Assembly (NCBI RefSeq): GCF_003029735.1
Contig: NZ_KZ686271.1
Location: 62,001-126,000, forward strand
Length of the DNA stretch: 64,000 bases
Origin: Pedobacter yulinensis
GTDB lineage: Bacteria > Bacteroidota > Bacteroidia > Sphingobacteriales > Sphingobacteriaceae
Reading direction: 5' to 3'
Under the pieces are notes generated by a model that was not told the DNA's origin, made no database searches, and saw nothing but the letters and a program-made list of their open reading frames with translations. The position numbers and the translations under genes were made by a program. This document shows, piece by piece, positions 9,026 through 17,720 of the stretch (position 1 is its first letter; each line of letters starts with the position of its first letter).

Positions 9026-11554
9026 ATGGCCCTGAAAGAATATCATAAAAAGCGGGATTTTACCAAGACCGCCGAACCCAAAGCAGGTAAGTCAGACAAC
9101 AAGACCCTGCGTTTCGTTATTCAACGCCACCATGCCAGCCGGCTTCATTATGATTTCAGGCTGGAGCTGGATGGCGTACTGAAAAGCTGGGCGGTACCGA
9201 AAGGCCCTTCGCTCAATCCGAAAGACAAACGGCTGGCCATGATGGTTGAGGACCATCCTTATGATTACCGCACCTTTGAAGGCACCATTCCCATGGGGCA
9301 TTATGGTGGCGGGACGGTTAGCATTTTTGATAGCGGGACTTATAAGGCACTCGATTCAGACATCAAAAGCCTCAGAAAAGGACTAAAGGAAGGCAACCTG
9401 AAATTCAGCCTCAGCGGCAAGAAGATGAAAGGTGAGTTTGCCCTCGTGAAGATCCATGCGCGTGAAGGCGAACAGGACAATGCCTGGCTGCTCATTAAAC
9501 ACCGGGACAAGTTTGCCACCGATGCCGAATATGATGCAGAAGACCATGTACGTGCAGCGGTTAAAAAAGCAGGCATTGCATTCAAAGAGAAGGCTGGTAA
9601 AGCTGAAAAAGAAACCAGGAAACGGCCGTCGAAACCTGCACCCGCCTCCACGCAGCCCGATTCAGAGGAGTTCCCGGCATATAAACCCATGCTTGCTACA
9701 TTGATTGACGGTTTGCCTGATGAGACCGGTCTTGTTTTTGAAAAAAAATATGATGGCTATCGCATTGGCGCTGCGGTTCGCCAAGGCAATGTTCAACTGA
9801 TATCGCGAAAAGGGCAGGATTATACGGGCATGTACGAGGCTGTTGCCAAATCCCTGCGCAAGCTGGATGCCGAAGCGCTGATAGACGGCGAGATCGTGGC
9901 AGAAGATACCAGCGGTGTGAGCCGCTTCCAGGCCCTGCAGAATTATAATGCCGCAGAAAGTAAGACCACTCTCTGTTATTATGCCTTTGACCTGCTTTAC
10001 CTGAACGGTCATGACCTGACCGGGCTTCCGTTGTTGAAAAGAAAGCAATTACTGAAAGCCCTGCTCGGCAAAGTCAAAGCGAAAAATGTGCAGTTCAGCG
10101 GGCATTCGGAAAACGGAAGCCAACTTTTTGAACAGGCCGCAAAAGAAAACTGGGAAGGAATCATGGCCAAGCGCGACGAACCTTACCGTTTGGGCAGACG
10201 CAGTGAAAGCTGGATGAAGGTCAAGTTAAGCCAGGCCCAGGAAGCTGTCATTATCGGCTATACCCAGCCGGATGGGGGCAGAAAATTTTTCAGGTCGCTG
10301 GTTTTAGGAATGCACAAAGATGGAAAACTTGTATATATCGGTAATTGCGGCAGCGGTTTCAGCGACAAGCTGCTCAAGGAACTGTATGAACAAATGCAGG
10401 AGATCGAGCAAAAGACCAAGCCTTTGCGTGAAAAGGTACCCATGGAACGTAAAATAACCTGGCTTAAGCCCAAGCTTGTGTGTGAGGTGACCTTTAGCGA
10501 GTGGACCGAAGACGCCCACCTGCGGCATCCTGTATTCAAGGGATTGCGCGCCGACAAACACCCCGAAGAAGTGAAACCTGAGTATGCATCTGATCAGGAT
10601 AAACCAAATGAGAAAATGGCAAAGAAAGAACCGACACAGGAAGAGAGCCTGAAATTTGGCGCGAAAACCGTCAAACTCACCAATCTCCAGAAAATATACT
10701 GGCCAAAGGAAAAGATCACAAAGGGAGAGCTACTTAATTACTATCGCTCAGTTGCCGGCCAGATACTTCCGTATCTGAAAGACAAACCCTTGTCGCTCAA
10801 CCGGCACCCGAACGGCATTGCCGCACCGGGTTTTTTTCAAAAAGACCTGGATACAGAAACGATACCGAAATGGATCAAGTATGCCCCGATGTTTTCAGAG
10901 AGTACCGGCAAAGATGTTGATTACCTGATCTGCAATGATGAGGTCACACTGCTCTGGATGGTCAACCTCGGCTGTATCGAGATCAACCCCTGGTTAAGCA
11001 CACATAAAAAACCGGAAGAGCCGCTGTTTGCCGTGTTTGACATCGATCCGCACGACATTGAATTTATAGAGGCGGTGCGGGTAGCCCAGACGGCCCACCG
11101 CATTCTGCAGCAAATGGGCATCACTGCTTTTATCAAGACCTCCGGCTCCAAGGGCCTGCACATTTTTATTCCGCTTAAGGCCGGCTATACCTATGACCAC
11201 AGTAAAGACTTTGTCCATTACCTGGCTACGCAGGTACTGGAAGCGCATCCAGACACGACCAGCCTGGAGAGAAGTCCGTCGAAGCGCAAAAACAAGATTT
11301 ACCTCGACTACCTGCAAAACAGGCGGGGACAAACCATTGCGGCGCCCTATTCGGCCCGACCGAAACCCAACGCTACCGTTTCTGCGCCGCTTGAATGGGA
11401 TGAAGTAAACGATGAGCTTGACCTTCGTTCTTATACCATTCACAACATGGCCGGGCGGCTGGAAAAGAAAGGTGACCTTTGGAAAGATATACTCAAGACA
11501 AAAAATAACCTGCAAAAGGCGTTGAAAACATTCAAATCAAATAAAGATTCCTAA
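9026..11554 (+). CDS. ligD: Multifunctional DNA ligase D (phosphoesterase-ligase-polymerase)
   Basis: 842 residues. It processes and seals double-strand breaks held by Ku. Domain order: 3'-phosphoesterase (about 10-165, FVIQRHHASRLHYDFRLELDG and GHYGGGTV); a Lys/Ala/Pro-rich linker; ATP-dependent ligase (about 215-525) with the adenylated Lys in KYDGYR (about 241), DGEIV and GIMAKR; a second linker; and an archaeo-eukaryotic-primase-type polymerase (about 545-830) with the metal-binding DxD in FDIDPHD (Asp about 672 and 674) and SGSKGLHIFIPL. The order PE-LIG-POL differs from mycobacterial LigD (POL-PE-LIG) and is the one found in Pseudomonas. All catalytic motifs are present. ATG at 9026 fits the family start. 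Follows ku by 12 bases. Confidence 0.96.
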   Translation: MALKEYHKKRDFTKTAEPKAGKSDNKTLRFVIQRHHASRLHYDFRLELDGVLKSWAVPKGPSLNPKDKRLAMMVEDHPYDYRTFEGTIPMGHYGGGTVSIFDSGTYKALDSDIKSLRKGLKEGNLKFSLSGKKMKGEFALVKIHAREGEQDNAWLLIKHRDKFATDAEYDAEDHVRAAVKKAGIAFKEKAGKAEKETRKRPSKPAPASTQPDSEEFPAYKPMLATLIDGLPDETGLVFEKKYDGYRIGAAVRQGNVQLISRKGQDYTGMYEAVAKSLRKLDAEALIDGEIVAEDTSGVSRFQALQNYNAAESKTTLCYYAFDLLYLNGHDLTGLPLLKRKQLLKALLGKVKAKNVQFSGHSENGSQLFEQAAKENWEGIMAKRDEPYRLGRRSESWMKVKLSQAQEAVIIGYTQPDGGRKFFRSLVLGMHKDGKLVYIGNCGSGFSDKLLKELYEQMQEIEQKTKPLREKVPMERKITWLKPKLVCEVTFSEWTEDAHLRHPVFKGLRADKHPEEVKPEYASDQDKPNEKMAKKEPTQEESLKFGAKTVKLTNLQKIYWPKEKITKGELLNYYRSVAGQILPYLKDKPLSLNRHPNGIAAPGFFQKDLDTETIPKWIKYAPMFSESTGKDVDYLICNDEVTLLWMVNLGCIEINPWLSTHKKPEEPLFAVFDIDPHDIEFIEAVRVAQTAHRILQQMGITAFIKTSGSKGLHIFIPLKAGYTYDHSKDFVHYLATQVLEAHPDTTSLERSPSKRKNKIYLDYLQNRRGQTIAAPYSARPKPNATVSAPLEWDEVNDELDLRSYTIHNMAGRLEKKGDLWKDILKTKNNLQKALKTFKSNKDS

Positions 11555-11602
11555 AACCCCAGCGGGTGCCGTCTGTTTGATTACATATAACATTGATCAG
11601 CT

Positions 11603-11746
11603 ATGGCAAAAAACGCAAATACGACACCCAAGGAGCAGGAGAAAGCTCATGATGATACGGGCGGCAAAGCCCGTGGTGCAAAAACGGAAAAAGATGCCAA
11701 GACGGCAAAAAGCGCAAAAGAGGTAAAGGTAACCAAGAAAAAGTAG
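11603..11746 (+). CDS. Small Lys/Ala-rich basic protein downstream of ligD (47 aa)
   Basis: ATG at 11603 to TAG at 11744-11746. The 47-residue product has about 13 lysines, no aromatic residue and no Cys, and ends VTKKK. The low-complexity K-A-K/E-K-x-A-K pattern resembles histone H1-like tails or disordered nucleic-acid-binding proteins. It lies 48 bases after ligD on the same strand and ends just before a strong hairpin terminator, so it may be the third gene of the NHEJ operon. The function is unknown. A spurious ORF cannot be excluded, but the position before a terminator and the clean start and stop favour a real gene. Confidence 0.5.
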   Translation: MAKNANTTPKEQEKAHDDTGGKARGAKTEKDAKTAKSAKEVKVTKKK

Positions 11747-11787
11747 GGCCTTGAACGAGCAGACCGAGCTCCCTTTGAACGGTAGTG

Positions 11788-11828
11788 AAAAAGGCGCCCG
11801 AAGGCTATGGCTTTTTGGGCGCCTTTTT
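11788..11828. terminator. Bidirectional terminator hairpin shared by two convergent small ORFs
   Basis: GGCGCCC (11793-11799) pairs with GGGCGCC (11817-11823), flanked by AAAAA on the left and TTTTT on the right, so the element can act on both strands. The last codons of the minus-strand ORF ending at 11805 lie inside the loop and right arm. Confidence 0.75.
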
Positions 11829-12020
11829 AATGGGATCTACCGGCTGTTCGCCACGTTCGTGCGATTTTGCTGAGCTGTCGAACTTCGGTTCCTTGCCATC
11901 ATAATCCTTGTCTTCGGGTTTTTTGACGACTTTGTCTCCCTTGTCTACTTTGCCTTCGGGAACGATCTCCTCGAAGTTACTGCCCGGTTTATCAGTAGTT
12001 TTTTTTGCTTCTTTATTCAT
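11805..12020 (-). CDS. Small hydrophilic Lys/Glu/Asp-rich protein (71 aa), unknown
   Basis: The frame is open back to 12095, but the ATG at 12020 is preferred: from there the composition becomes uniformly hydrophilic (MNKEAKKTTDKPGSN) while the upstream stretch looks random. The 71-residue product is very rich in Lys, Asp, Glu and Pro, contains no Cys or Trp, and ends KKAPKKP. It is predicted to be disordered. It is convergent with the 47-residue ORF and shares its terminator. I do not recognise the family; short Lys/Pro-rich proteins of this kind are common in Sphingobacteriaceae and are often stress-related, but that is only an analogy. Confidence 0.5.
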   Translation of the reverse strand: MNKEAKKTTDKPGSNFEEIVPEGKVDKGDKVVKKPEDKDYDGKEPKFDSSAKSHERGEQPVDPIKKAPKKP

Positions 12021-12180
12021 ATAAACTGATTGTTTAAGCCCATGAACAGGACCTATCTGATAACATACCAGGCTTGGGAATGTTTGCTGCCGCACAGCAG
12101 CGGTTACAGGATTTGGAACTAAAATTGCCCGGATATCGAATCAATTAAGCATTTTTGCCACCACCATATACAACCTTATT

Positions 12181-13401
12181 TTGAACTTCGCATATTTTAT
12201 TGCCAGGCGGATGGCCGTCAAATCGCAGCGCACCTTTTCCAAACTGATCGTGCGTATTGCCATTGCCGGCGTGATGCTGAGTCTTGCGGTAATGATCCTG
12301 TCTGTTTCAGTCATTAAGGGATTTAAAACCGAGATCCGCGAAAAGGTGCGGGGATACATCGGCGATATACAGATCTTTAAGTATGACATGAACGGATCTT
12401 ACGAAAACTCGCCGTTCCTGCCCGACGATTCGACGCTGCAGTACCTGCGCAGCAACAACCGGATCGATTATTTCCAATACTTTGCTACAAAACCCGCCAT
12501 CATTTCTGCCAATAACGAAATAGAAGGCATCAATTTTAAAGGTGTCGGTAAAGATTACCGGTTCGATTTTATAAAGAAACACCTGGTTTCAGGACGCTGC
12601 ATCGATTTCAGGGATAGTATAAAGGCCAACCGTGAAATTATGATCTCCAGTTTCACGGCAAACCGATTAAAACTTAAGGCCGGCGATGAATTCATTATTT
12701 ACTTCGTGCAAGACCCACCGAGGCGGCGTAAGTTCGAAATCGTAGGCATCTATAATGTTGGTATTGAAAATATCGATAAGGGTTTTGTGCTGGGCAGCAT
12801 CAGCCTGGTACAGCGGCTCAACAACTGGTTGCCGGGGCAGGTGGGAGGGATAGAGATTCGTCTTAAAGATTTTGCGCAGCTGGCACCGGTTTCAGACCGA
12901 GTATATGAACGTATTGACAAGAACCTGCGGTCTTACCCGCTCAGCAGGGTTTACCCGGGCATTTTCAATTGGCTGGACCTGCTCGATGTAAACACAAAGG
13001 TGCTGCTCGTGCTGATGATGATCGTGGGCGTAATTAATATGATCACCGCACTGCTGATCATGATTCTGGAGCGTGCCAATATGATCGGCCTGCTAAAATC
13101 GATGGGTGCAACAGATTATACGATCATGAAGATCTTTTTGTACAACGCTGCATACCTGGTGCTTATCGGGCTTGTGCTCGGGAACATCCTCGGTCTCGGC
13201 CTGGCTTTTATTCAACTTCAGACACAGTTTTTTCAGTTGAACCAGACCTCTTATTTTCTCAACTATGTCCCCGTCGAGGTGCATTTTACAGATGTACTGC
13301 TGCTTAATCTGGCAACGGTTGTGATCAGTCTGATCGTGCTGATCGTTCCCGCCATGTATGTGAGCCGTGTTTCACCGCTGAAGGCCATCAGGTTCAAGTA
13401 A
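12181..13401 (+). CDS. FtsX/LolC-E-like ABC transporter permease
   Basis: 406 residues with the lipoprotein-releasing-permease layout: a first membrane helix at about 25-47, a large periplasmic MacB/PCD-like domain (about 48-265) and three C-terminal helices (about 275-300, 320-350, 370-395). The family extracts lipoproteins from the inner membrane for delivery to LolA, working with a LolD-type ATPase; none is adjacent. The start is TTG at 12181, because MNFAYFIARRMAVKSQRTFSK matches the conserved N-terminus of Bacteroidota members. The only nearby ATG (12211, MAVKSQ) would remove the first amphipathic part. A single permease is expected here rather than a LolC/LolE pair. Confidence 0.88.
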   Translation: MNFAYFIARRMAVKSQRTFSKLIVRIAIAGVMLSLAVMILSVSVIKGFKTEIREKVRGYIGDIQIFKYDMNGSYENSPFLPDDSTLQYLRSNNRIDYFQYFATKPAIISANNEIEGINFKGVGKDYRFDFIKKHLVSGRCIDFRDSIKANREIMISSFTANRLKLKAGDEFIIYFVQDPPRRRKFEIVGIYNVGIENIDKGFVLGSISLVQRLNNWLPGQVGGIEIRLKDFAQLAPVSDRVYERIDKNLRSYPLSRVYPGIFNWLDLLDVNTKVLLVLMMIVGVINMITALLIMILERANMIGLLKSMGATDYTIMKIFLYNAAYLVLIGLVLGNILGLGLAFIQLQTQFFQLNQTSYFLNYVPVEVHFTDVLLLNLATVVISLIVLIVPAMYVSRVSPLKAIRFK

Positions 13402-13429
13402 GCAAGCGATTCATGTTGCAGCATAAGAC

Positions 13430-14230
13430 TTAGCCCTTGGCCTCGTTCCAGTAAACATCCATCTCTGCCAGGGTCATTTCGCTAAGGCTTTTGCCTTTTT
13501 CTGCGGCCCGCTGCTCGAGATGCTGAAAACGTTTAATAAACTTTTTATTGGTCTTTTCCAGTGCGTTTTCGGGATTGATGTTGACGAACCGCGCGTAGTT
13601 GATCAGCGAGAAGAGCAAGTCGCCAAACTCTGATTCTGCCCGGTCCTGGTCAGGAATACCACCATCCGTATTAAATTCGTTTTTGAATTCCTGCAGTTCT
13701 TCCTCCACTTTTTCCCAAACCTGCTGCCTGTTGTCCCAGTCAAAACCTACACCGCGGGCTTTTTCCTGGATCCGGCTGGCCTTGACCAGCGCCGGCAGGG
13801 ACGCCGGAACACCGCCCAGCACCGATGTATTACCTTCGCGGAGCTTGATCTGCTCCCAGTTTCGTTTTACATCTTCCTCGGTCTGCACTTCGGTGTCGCC
13901 GTAGATGTGCGGATGCCGGTTCACGAGTTTCTCGCACACACCGTTCAGCACCTGCGTAATGTCAAACTGCTGCTGCTCTTCGGCGATCCGGGCATAAAAA
14001 ACCAGGTGCATCATCAGGTCGCCGAGTTCTTTTTTTACTTCATCGGTGTCCTGTTCAAGAATGGCGTCAGAAAGCTCATAGGTCTCCTCAATTGTCAGGT
14101 GTCTGAGGCTTTCCATAGTTTGTTTCTTGTCCCAGGGGCACTCTGCGCGCAGCGTATTGAGTACTTCAAGTAACCGCAGGAATGCGGCTGATGGATCGGC
14201 TCCCGGAGCGGGTATCGGGTTGTTGGGCAT
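13430..14230 (-). CDS. mazG: Nucleoside triphosphate pyrophosphohydrolase MazG
   Basis: 266 residues, equal to the two-domain MazG of E. coli (263). It hydrolyses (d)NTPs to NMP and pyrophosphate, clearing non-canonical nucleotides. The first MazG domain carries ECPWDKKQT and the metal-binding EETYELSD with the later KKELGDLMMH (ExxED-type helices). The second domain repeats the pattern with KVEEELQEF and ESEFGDLLFSL. Start MPNNPIPAPG at 14230. It is the downstream member of a minus-strand group with doxX after a 31-base gap and is convergent with the LolC-like gene. Confidence 0.94.
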   Translation of the reverse strand: MPNNPIPAPGADPSAAFLRLLEVLNTLRAECPWDKKQTMESLRHLTIEETYELSDAILEQDTDEVKKELGDLMMHLVFYARIAEEQQQFDITQVLNGVCEKLVNRHPHIYGDTEVQTEEDVKRNWEQIKLREGNTSVLGGVPASLPALVKASRIQEKARGVGFDWDNRQQVWEKVEEELQEFKNEFNTDGGIPDQDRAESEFGDLLFSLINYARFVNINPENALEKTNKKFIKRFQHLEQRAAEKGKSLSEMTLAEMDVYWNEAKG

Positions 14231-14261
14231 GTTTTATCTGCTGGCAGCGGCCAGGACGGGT

Positions 14262-14726
14262 TTATAGTGTAGAATAAGAGTGGATGCTAAAATACCAAAC
14301 CCAGGCGATCAAAAAAAACTGAAAAGGGAGCCTGAACCATAAATAATTCGGGCCCGGCCCGCTGTTATCGCCTTTTTCGTAATTGATGCGGCGCCTTGAG
14401 GTGTATACGTTGGCTGGCAGTACTGCCAGGAAAAAGAAGATGAGCAGCAACGCAGTTGCAAAGCGCGTTTGCTCGAAGCTCAGACCAATTGCAGCCAGGA
14501 TTTCGAATACGCCGGTAAGCGATACCAGTTGTCTTTTGAACGGGATACGTGGCGGGATCATGAGCTCCATTCCTTTTTTGAATTTAAAGTGCCCCATTGC
14601 GGTAAAAAGCAGCATGATCGACATGGATGCATTGCCGGCAAAAATCTGGTGCTGTTCAATGTCAGCGTATTTCGAGATCAGCACGATGACAACAAAAGAG
14701 CCGATCAATACATAAAATGGTTTCAT
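14262..14726 (-). CDS. DoxX family membrane protein
   Basis: 154 residues with four predicted membrane helices (about 3-20, 33-50, 68-95, 130-150). The pattern ending in a Gly-Pro-rich loop before the last helix (NSGPGPNYLWFRLPFQ) is typical of small DoxX-like proteins. The family takes its name from a thiosulfate:quinone oxidoreductase subunit, but most bacterial members have no proven reaction. It lies 21 bases downstream of the AI-2E-type permease and 31 bases upstream of mazG on the same strand, so the three may form one transcript. Membership is good; function is unassigned. Confidence 0.8.
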   Translation of the reverse strand: MKPFYVLIGSFVVIVLISKYADIEQHQIFAGNASMSIMLLFTAMGHFKFKKGMELMIPPRIPFKRQLVSLTGVFEILAAIGLSFEQTRFATALLLIFFFLAVLPANVYTSRRRINYEKGDNSGPGPNYLWFRLPFQFFLIAWVWYFSIHSYSTL

Positions 14727-14747
14727 AAAACGGTTTGGCTAATAACG

Positions 14748-15866
14748 CTATTCACGCTCTTCGAGTTTTATCTTTTTTGTGATGCGGTAGGTCTTTCGTT
14801 TGCGGCCGGGCTTTTCTTCTTCGCCAAGCAACCGGCCCCAGGGCTGTAGCGGCTCCACATGATCAAAGATGATCTTAAGTACAGCCAGGAAAGGGATGCA
14901 GAGAAACATACCTGAAATGCCCCAGGCCATCTCGCCCAGTATGATCCCGATAAAAGCAAAAAGCGCATTGATCTTGACTTTCGAACCTACCACCAGGGGC
15001 ATGAGCACATTTCCGTCTACGGCATGAACGGCCACAAATGCAATGACGACGAGCAGCACTTTCGCCGCTCCGGCAGTGGCAAAGGTAATCAGCACGCTGA
15101 TGAGCAGGGCGAACAGGATGCCCAGGTAAGGAATCACGTTAAAGATCCCTGAAACCAGCCCCAGCAGTACCGCATACTTAACACCGAGCAGAGACAAAAC
15201 GGCCACCATTAAAACAGTAACAATCAGCATTTGCAGAAATAGCCCGATAATGTATTTTTTGATAATCAGCTGGATCTGCGAAACAATGGTCGTCACGGTG
15301 CCGGTATGCTCTTTTTTAAAAACGGCAGTCAGGAAATTATAGAGGATACGGCGGTAATTCAGGATAAAAAAAGTAAAGAGCAGAGTAAAACCCAGAAACA
15401 GGAAAGTGGAAGAGAGCGTAAGCAGGGTGGTCCCTACCACCGCGGCACTCGTTGCCAGTGCTTTTTCTGCACTGTCATTGATGTATGCAAGCTGTTTTTT
15501 GGTATCGACATTAAACGTATTCGATATCCATTGCTGCAGTTCATGGAAAGAATGGGTAACCTGTCCCTTCAGCAGTGGCCAGTCCTGCCAGAGCTGGGCG
15601 AGCTGGGTGGCGAAAAAATACAGAATGCCCGAGATGGCGCAGATCATCAGGATGACCGATACGATCGAGGCCAGGCTGCGCTTGAATTTCCATTTCTGCT
15701 CCAGAAAGCCGGCCATGGGCAGCAGGATGAGCGAAAGCAATATTGAAAAAAACAGCGGTGCCAGGATGGTCTGGCCCAGAATAGCCAGGTAACCGAGGGT
15801 AAGAATTGAAAAAAGGGCAAGCGCCAATTTGGCCAGGAAGGGCAGCGCCAGGGTTTTTTGTATCAT
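14748..15866 (-). CDS. AI-2E family (PerM/YdiK-type) transporter
   Basis: 372 residues, eight predicted membrane helices in the family layout: two pairs near the N-terminus, a soluble amphipathic section (about 90-140), then helices separated by short turns with the typical sequences PYLGILFALLIS and GNVLMPLVVGSKVKINAL. Members export small molecules or act as Na+/H+ exchangers; the autoinducer-2 assignment rests on E. coli TqsA and should not be carried over to this protein. The C-terminal tail is very basic (RKRKTYRITKKIKLEERE). First gene of the minus-strand run that continues to DoxX and mazG. Confidence 0.88.
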   Translation of the reverse strand: MIQKTLALPFLAKLALALFSILTLGYLAILGQTILAPLFFSILLSLILLPMAGFLEQKWKFKRSLASIVSVILMICAISGILYFFATQLAQLWQDWPLLKGQVTHSFHELQQWISNTFNVDTKKQLAYINDSAEKALATSAAVVGTTLLTLSSTFLFLGFTLLFTFFILNYRRILYNFLTAVFKKEHTGTVTTIVSQIQLIIKKYIIGLFLQMLIVTVLMVAVLSLLGVKYAVLLGLVSGIFNVIPYLGILFALLISVLITFATAGAAKVLLVVIAFVAVHAVDGNVLMPLVVGSKVKINALFAFIGIILGEMAWGISGMFLCIPFLAVLKIIFDHVEPLQPWGRLLGEEEKPGRKRKTYRITKKIKLEERE

Positions 15867-15937
15867 GGTTTACGAGGTTCAATGTACAGACAAAAGCCCT
15901 GCCACGATAACCGGCAAGGCTTTGCGGTACTTTAACG

Positions 15938-16888
15938 CTAATAAAGGCTTGCTTTATTGAGCCTGTCCAATTCAGCCGCACTGAGCCGGATGCTAACAGC
16001 ATCAGTAAAGGACCGCAGTTGCTCAAGGCTGGTCACGCTGGCGATCGGGGCCGTGACAGAGGGGCGCATGATGAGCCAGGCAAGCGCTACACTGGCCTGC
16101 GATACGCCGTGGCTGGCTGCCACTTCATCAAGTGCCTCTAAAATTTCCATGCCACGGTGGTTCAGGTATTTTTTAATGCCACCGCCCCGAAGGCTTTGCG
16201 ACAGATCGGTCTCACTGCGGTATTTGCCGGTCAGGAAACCGCTGGCTAACGCATAATAATTGATCACGCCAAGTTCCTCTTCCAGACAGACTTTTTCCTG
16301 TTCAGCTTCATAACCTTCGCGCGAGAACAAGTTGTACTCGGGCTGAAAAGTCTGGTATTTGGCCAGGTGGTTTTCTTTGCTGAAGGTAATGGCCGCTTTC
16401 AGGCGCTCGGCCGAATGGTTTGAAGCGCCGATCCAGCGTACTTTTCCCTGTCTGACCAATTCATCAAATGCGGTGATCGTTTCCGACAAAGGAGTTTCGG
16501 GATCATCGTAATGGCTTTGGTACAGGTCGATGTAGTCTGTCTGCAACCGCTGCAACGATGCTTCGACTGCAGAAATAATGTGGCCGCGCGACAGGTCTTT
16601 TTGACCCTGTCCCATGTCGCCGCCAACTTTTGTGGCAAGGATCACCTTGTGGCGGTTGCCCCGGCTTTTCATCCAGTTGCCGATAATTGTTTCAGACTCG
16701 CCACCCTGGTTGCCTTCGGCCCAGCGGGAATAGACATCTGCCGTGTCAATAAAGTTAAAACCGGCATCAAAAAAGCCGTCAAGTATTTCAAATGATGTTT
16801 TTTCATCGATGCTCCAGCCGAATACGTTGCCACCGAAAGTAATCGGGGCGACATACAGGTCAGAGCCGCCAAGTTGTCGTTTTTCCAT
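15938..16888 (-). CDS. Aldo/keto reductase
   Basis: 316 residues forming a single (beta/alpha)8 barrel. The catalytic tetrad is visible: Asp in FIDTADVYS, Tyr in the same motif, Lys in LATKVGGD and His in LYQSHYDD. The segment RWIGASNHSAERL and the C-terminal IASVTSLEQLRS region form the NADPH site. It reduces aldehydes or ketones, or oxidises sugars and alcohols, in the cytoplasm; the physiological substrate cannot be read from sequence. It is closest in layout to the YhdN/Tas-like bacterial groups. It is separated from both neighbours by about 70 bases and may be monocistronic. Confidence 0.93.
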   Translation of the reverse strand: MEKRQLGGSDLYVAPITFGGNVFGWSIDEKTSFEILDGFFDAGFNFIDTADVYSRWAEGNQGGESETIIGNWMKSRGNRHKVILATKVGGDMGQGQKDLSRGHIISAVEASLQRLQTDYIDLYQSHYDDPETPLSETITAFDELVRQGKVRWIGASNHSAERLKAAITFSKENHLAKYQTFQPEYNLFSREGYEAEQEKVCLEEELGVINYYALASGFLTGKYRSETDLSQSLRGGGIKKYLNHRGMEILEALDEVAASHGVSQASVALAWLIMRPSVTAPIASVTSLEQLRSFTDAVSIRLSAAELDRLNKASLY

Positions 16889-16955
16889 TGCGTAGTAATT
16901 TATTAGAAAACAAGCGCGCCGCAGATCAGTTTCTTTTCAGCACGTAAAGTTTCGG

Positions 16956-17630
16956 TTAGCCGGCTACCGGCTGTCGCGTGGCGCGCAGCATTTCCCGTTT
17001 CCCCGGTGCGCCGGGTAGTTTTTCGATGGTACAGCCACAGGCTTTCAGGGCGCGTTTAAGCTTGCCGGTTATCGCATACGTTACAAAGAGTCCACCGGGT
17101 TTCAATAGCGCAGCCGCACGGGTTATCAATTCGTCTGTCCACATCTCCGGCTGGTGTCTGACCGAAAAAGCGTCGTAATACAATACGTCGAAACGCCCGC
17201 CCGATCCATAAGTCTGAAACGTGCCGGTCGCGATCTCCAGCTTTCCATGCAGCGGCAGTTCGTGCGCAGCCTGCAGCGCAGGGCCATAGCTTTGTTCAAA
17301 GGCTTGCCAGGCTGCGGGCATAACAAATTGCCGGTATCCGATGTCTGCGATGGTTTCGAATGACAGCGGAAAAGCTTCGACAGCGGTATAATGCAGGCTA
17401 ACGCCGGCGCGAAGGCAGGTGTCCAGGCTGAGCAAGAAATTAAGACCGGTACCAAAACCCACTTCAAACACAGCAAGCTGATGTTTGCCAGGCATGGCAG
17501 CTTCCAGCCCTGCGCGTATAAACACATGGCGACTTTCCTGAACGGCGCCATGCTTGCTATGGTAGTGCTCGCCTACCTGTTCATTGAACAGGGTGTTCGA
17601 ACCGTCGGCGGTGGGAGTCAGGATATTCAT
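16956..17630 (-). CDS. mnmD: tRNA 5-methylaminomethyl-2-thiouridine methyltransferase MnmD
   Basis: 224 residues, the stand-alone methyltransferase half of the E. coli MnmC fusion. It methylates nm5s2U to mnm5s2U at wobble position 34 of certain tRNAs. Hallmarks: HYHSKHGAVQESRHVFI near the N-terminus, the SAM site FEVGFGTGLNFLLSL, DVLYYDAFSVRHQPEMW, and a C-terminal KLPGAPGKREMLRA. The oxidase half (MnmC-N) is not fused, which is usual outside Gammaproteobacteria. On the minus strand a TAAGTTTG box precedes the start. It is divergent from the MmcQ/YjbR gene. Confidence 0.92.
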   Translation of the reverse strand: MNILTPTADGSNTLFNEQVGEHYHSKHGAVQESRHVFIRAGLEAAMPGKHQLAVFEVGFGTGLNFLLSLDTCLRAGVSLHYTAVEAFPLSFETIADIGYRQFVMPAAWQAFEQSYGPALQAAHELPLHGKLEIATGTFQTYGSGGRFDVLYYDAFSVRHQPEMWTDELITRAAALLKPGGLFVTYAITGKLKRALKACGCTIEKLPGAPGKREMLRATRQPVAG

Positions 17631-17720
17631 CGAAGCAAACTTACACCAAAATTTTGAAGCGGTACGGCCAGGTCATGTTGCAAAGGCAGAAATGCCTATC
17701 TTAGGCTGTAAATTTTTTAA

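Noticed and set aside
8246..11554. Ku-LigD region considered as part of a mobile island
   Set aside because: No integrase, tRNA junction, direct repeats or clear base-composition shift was seen around it.
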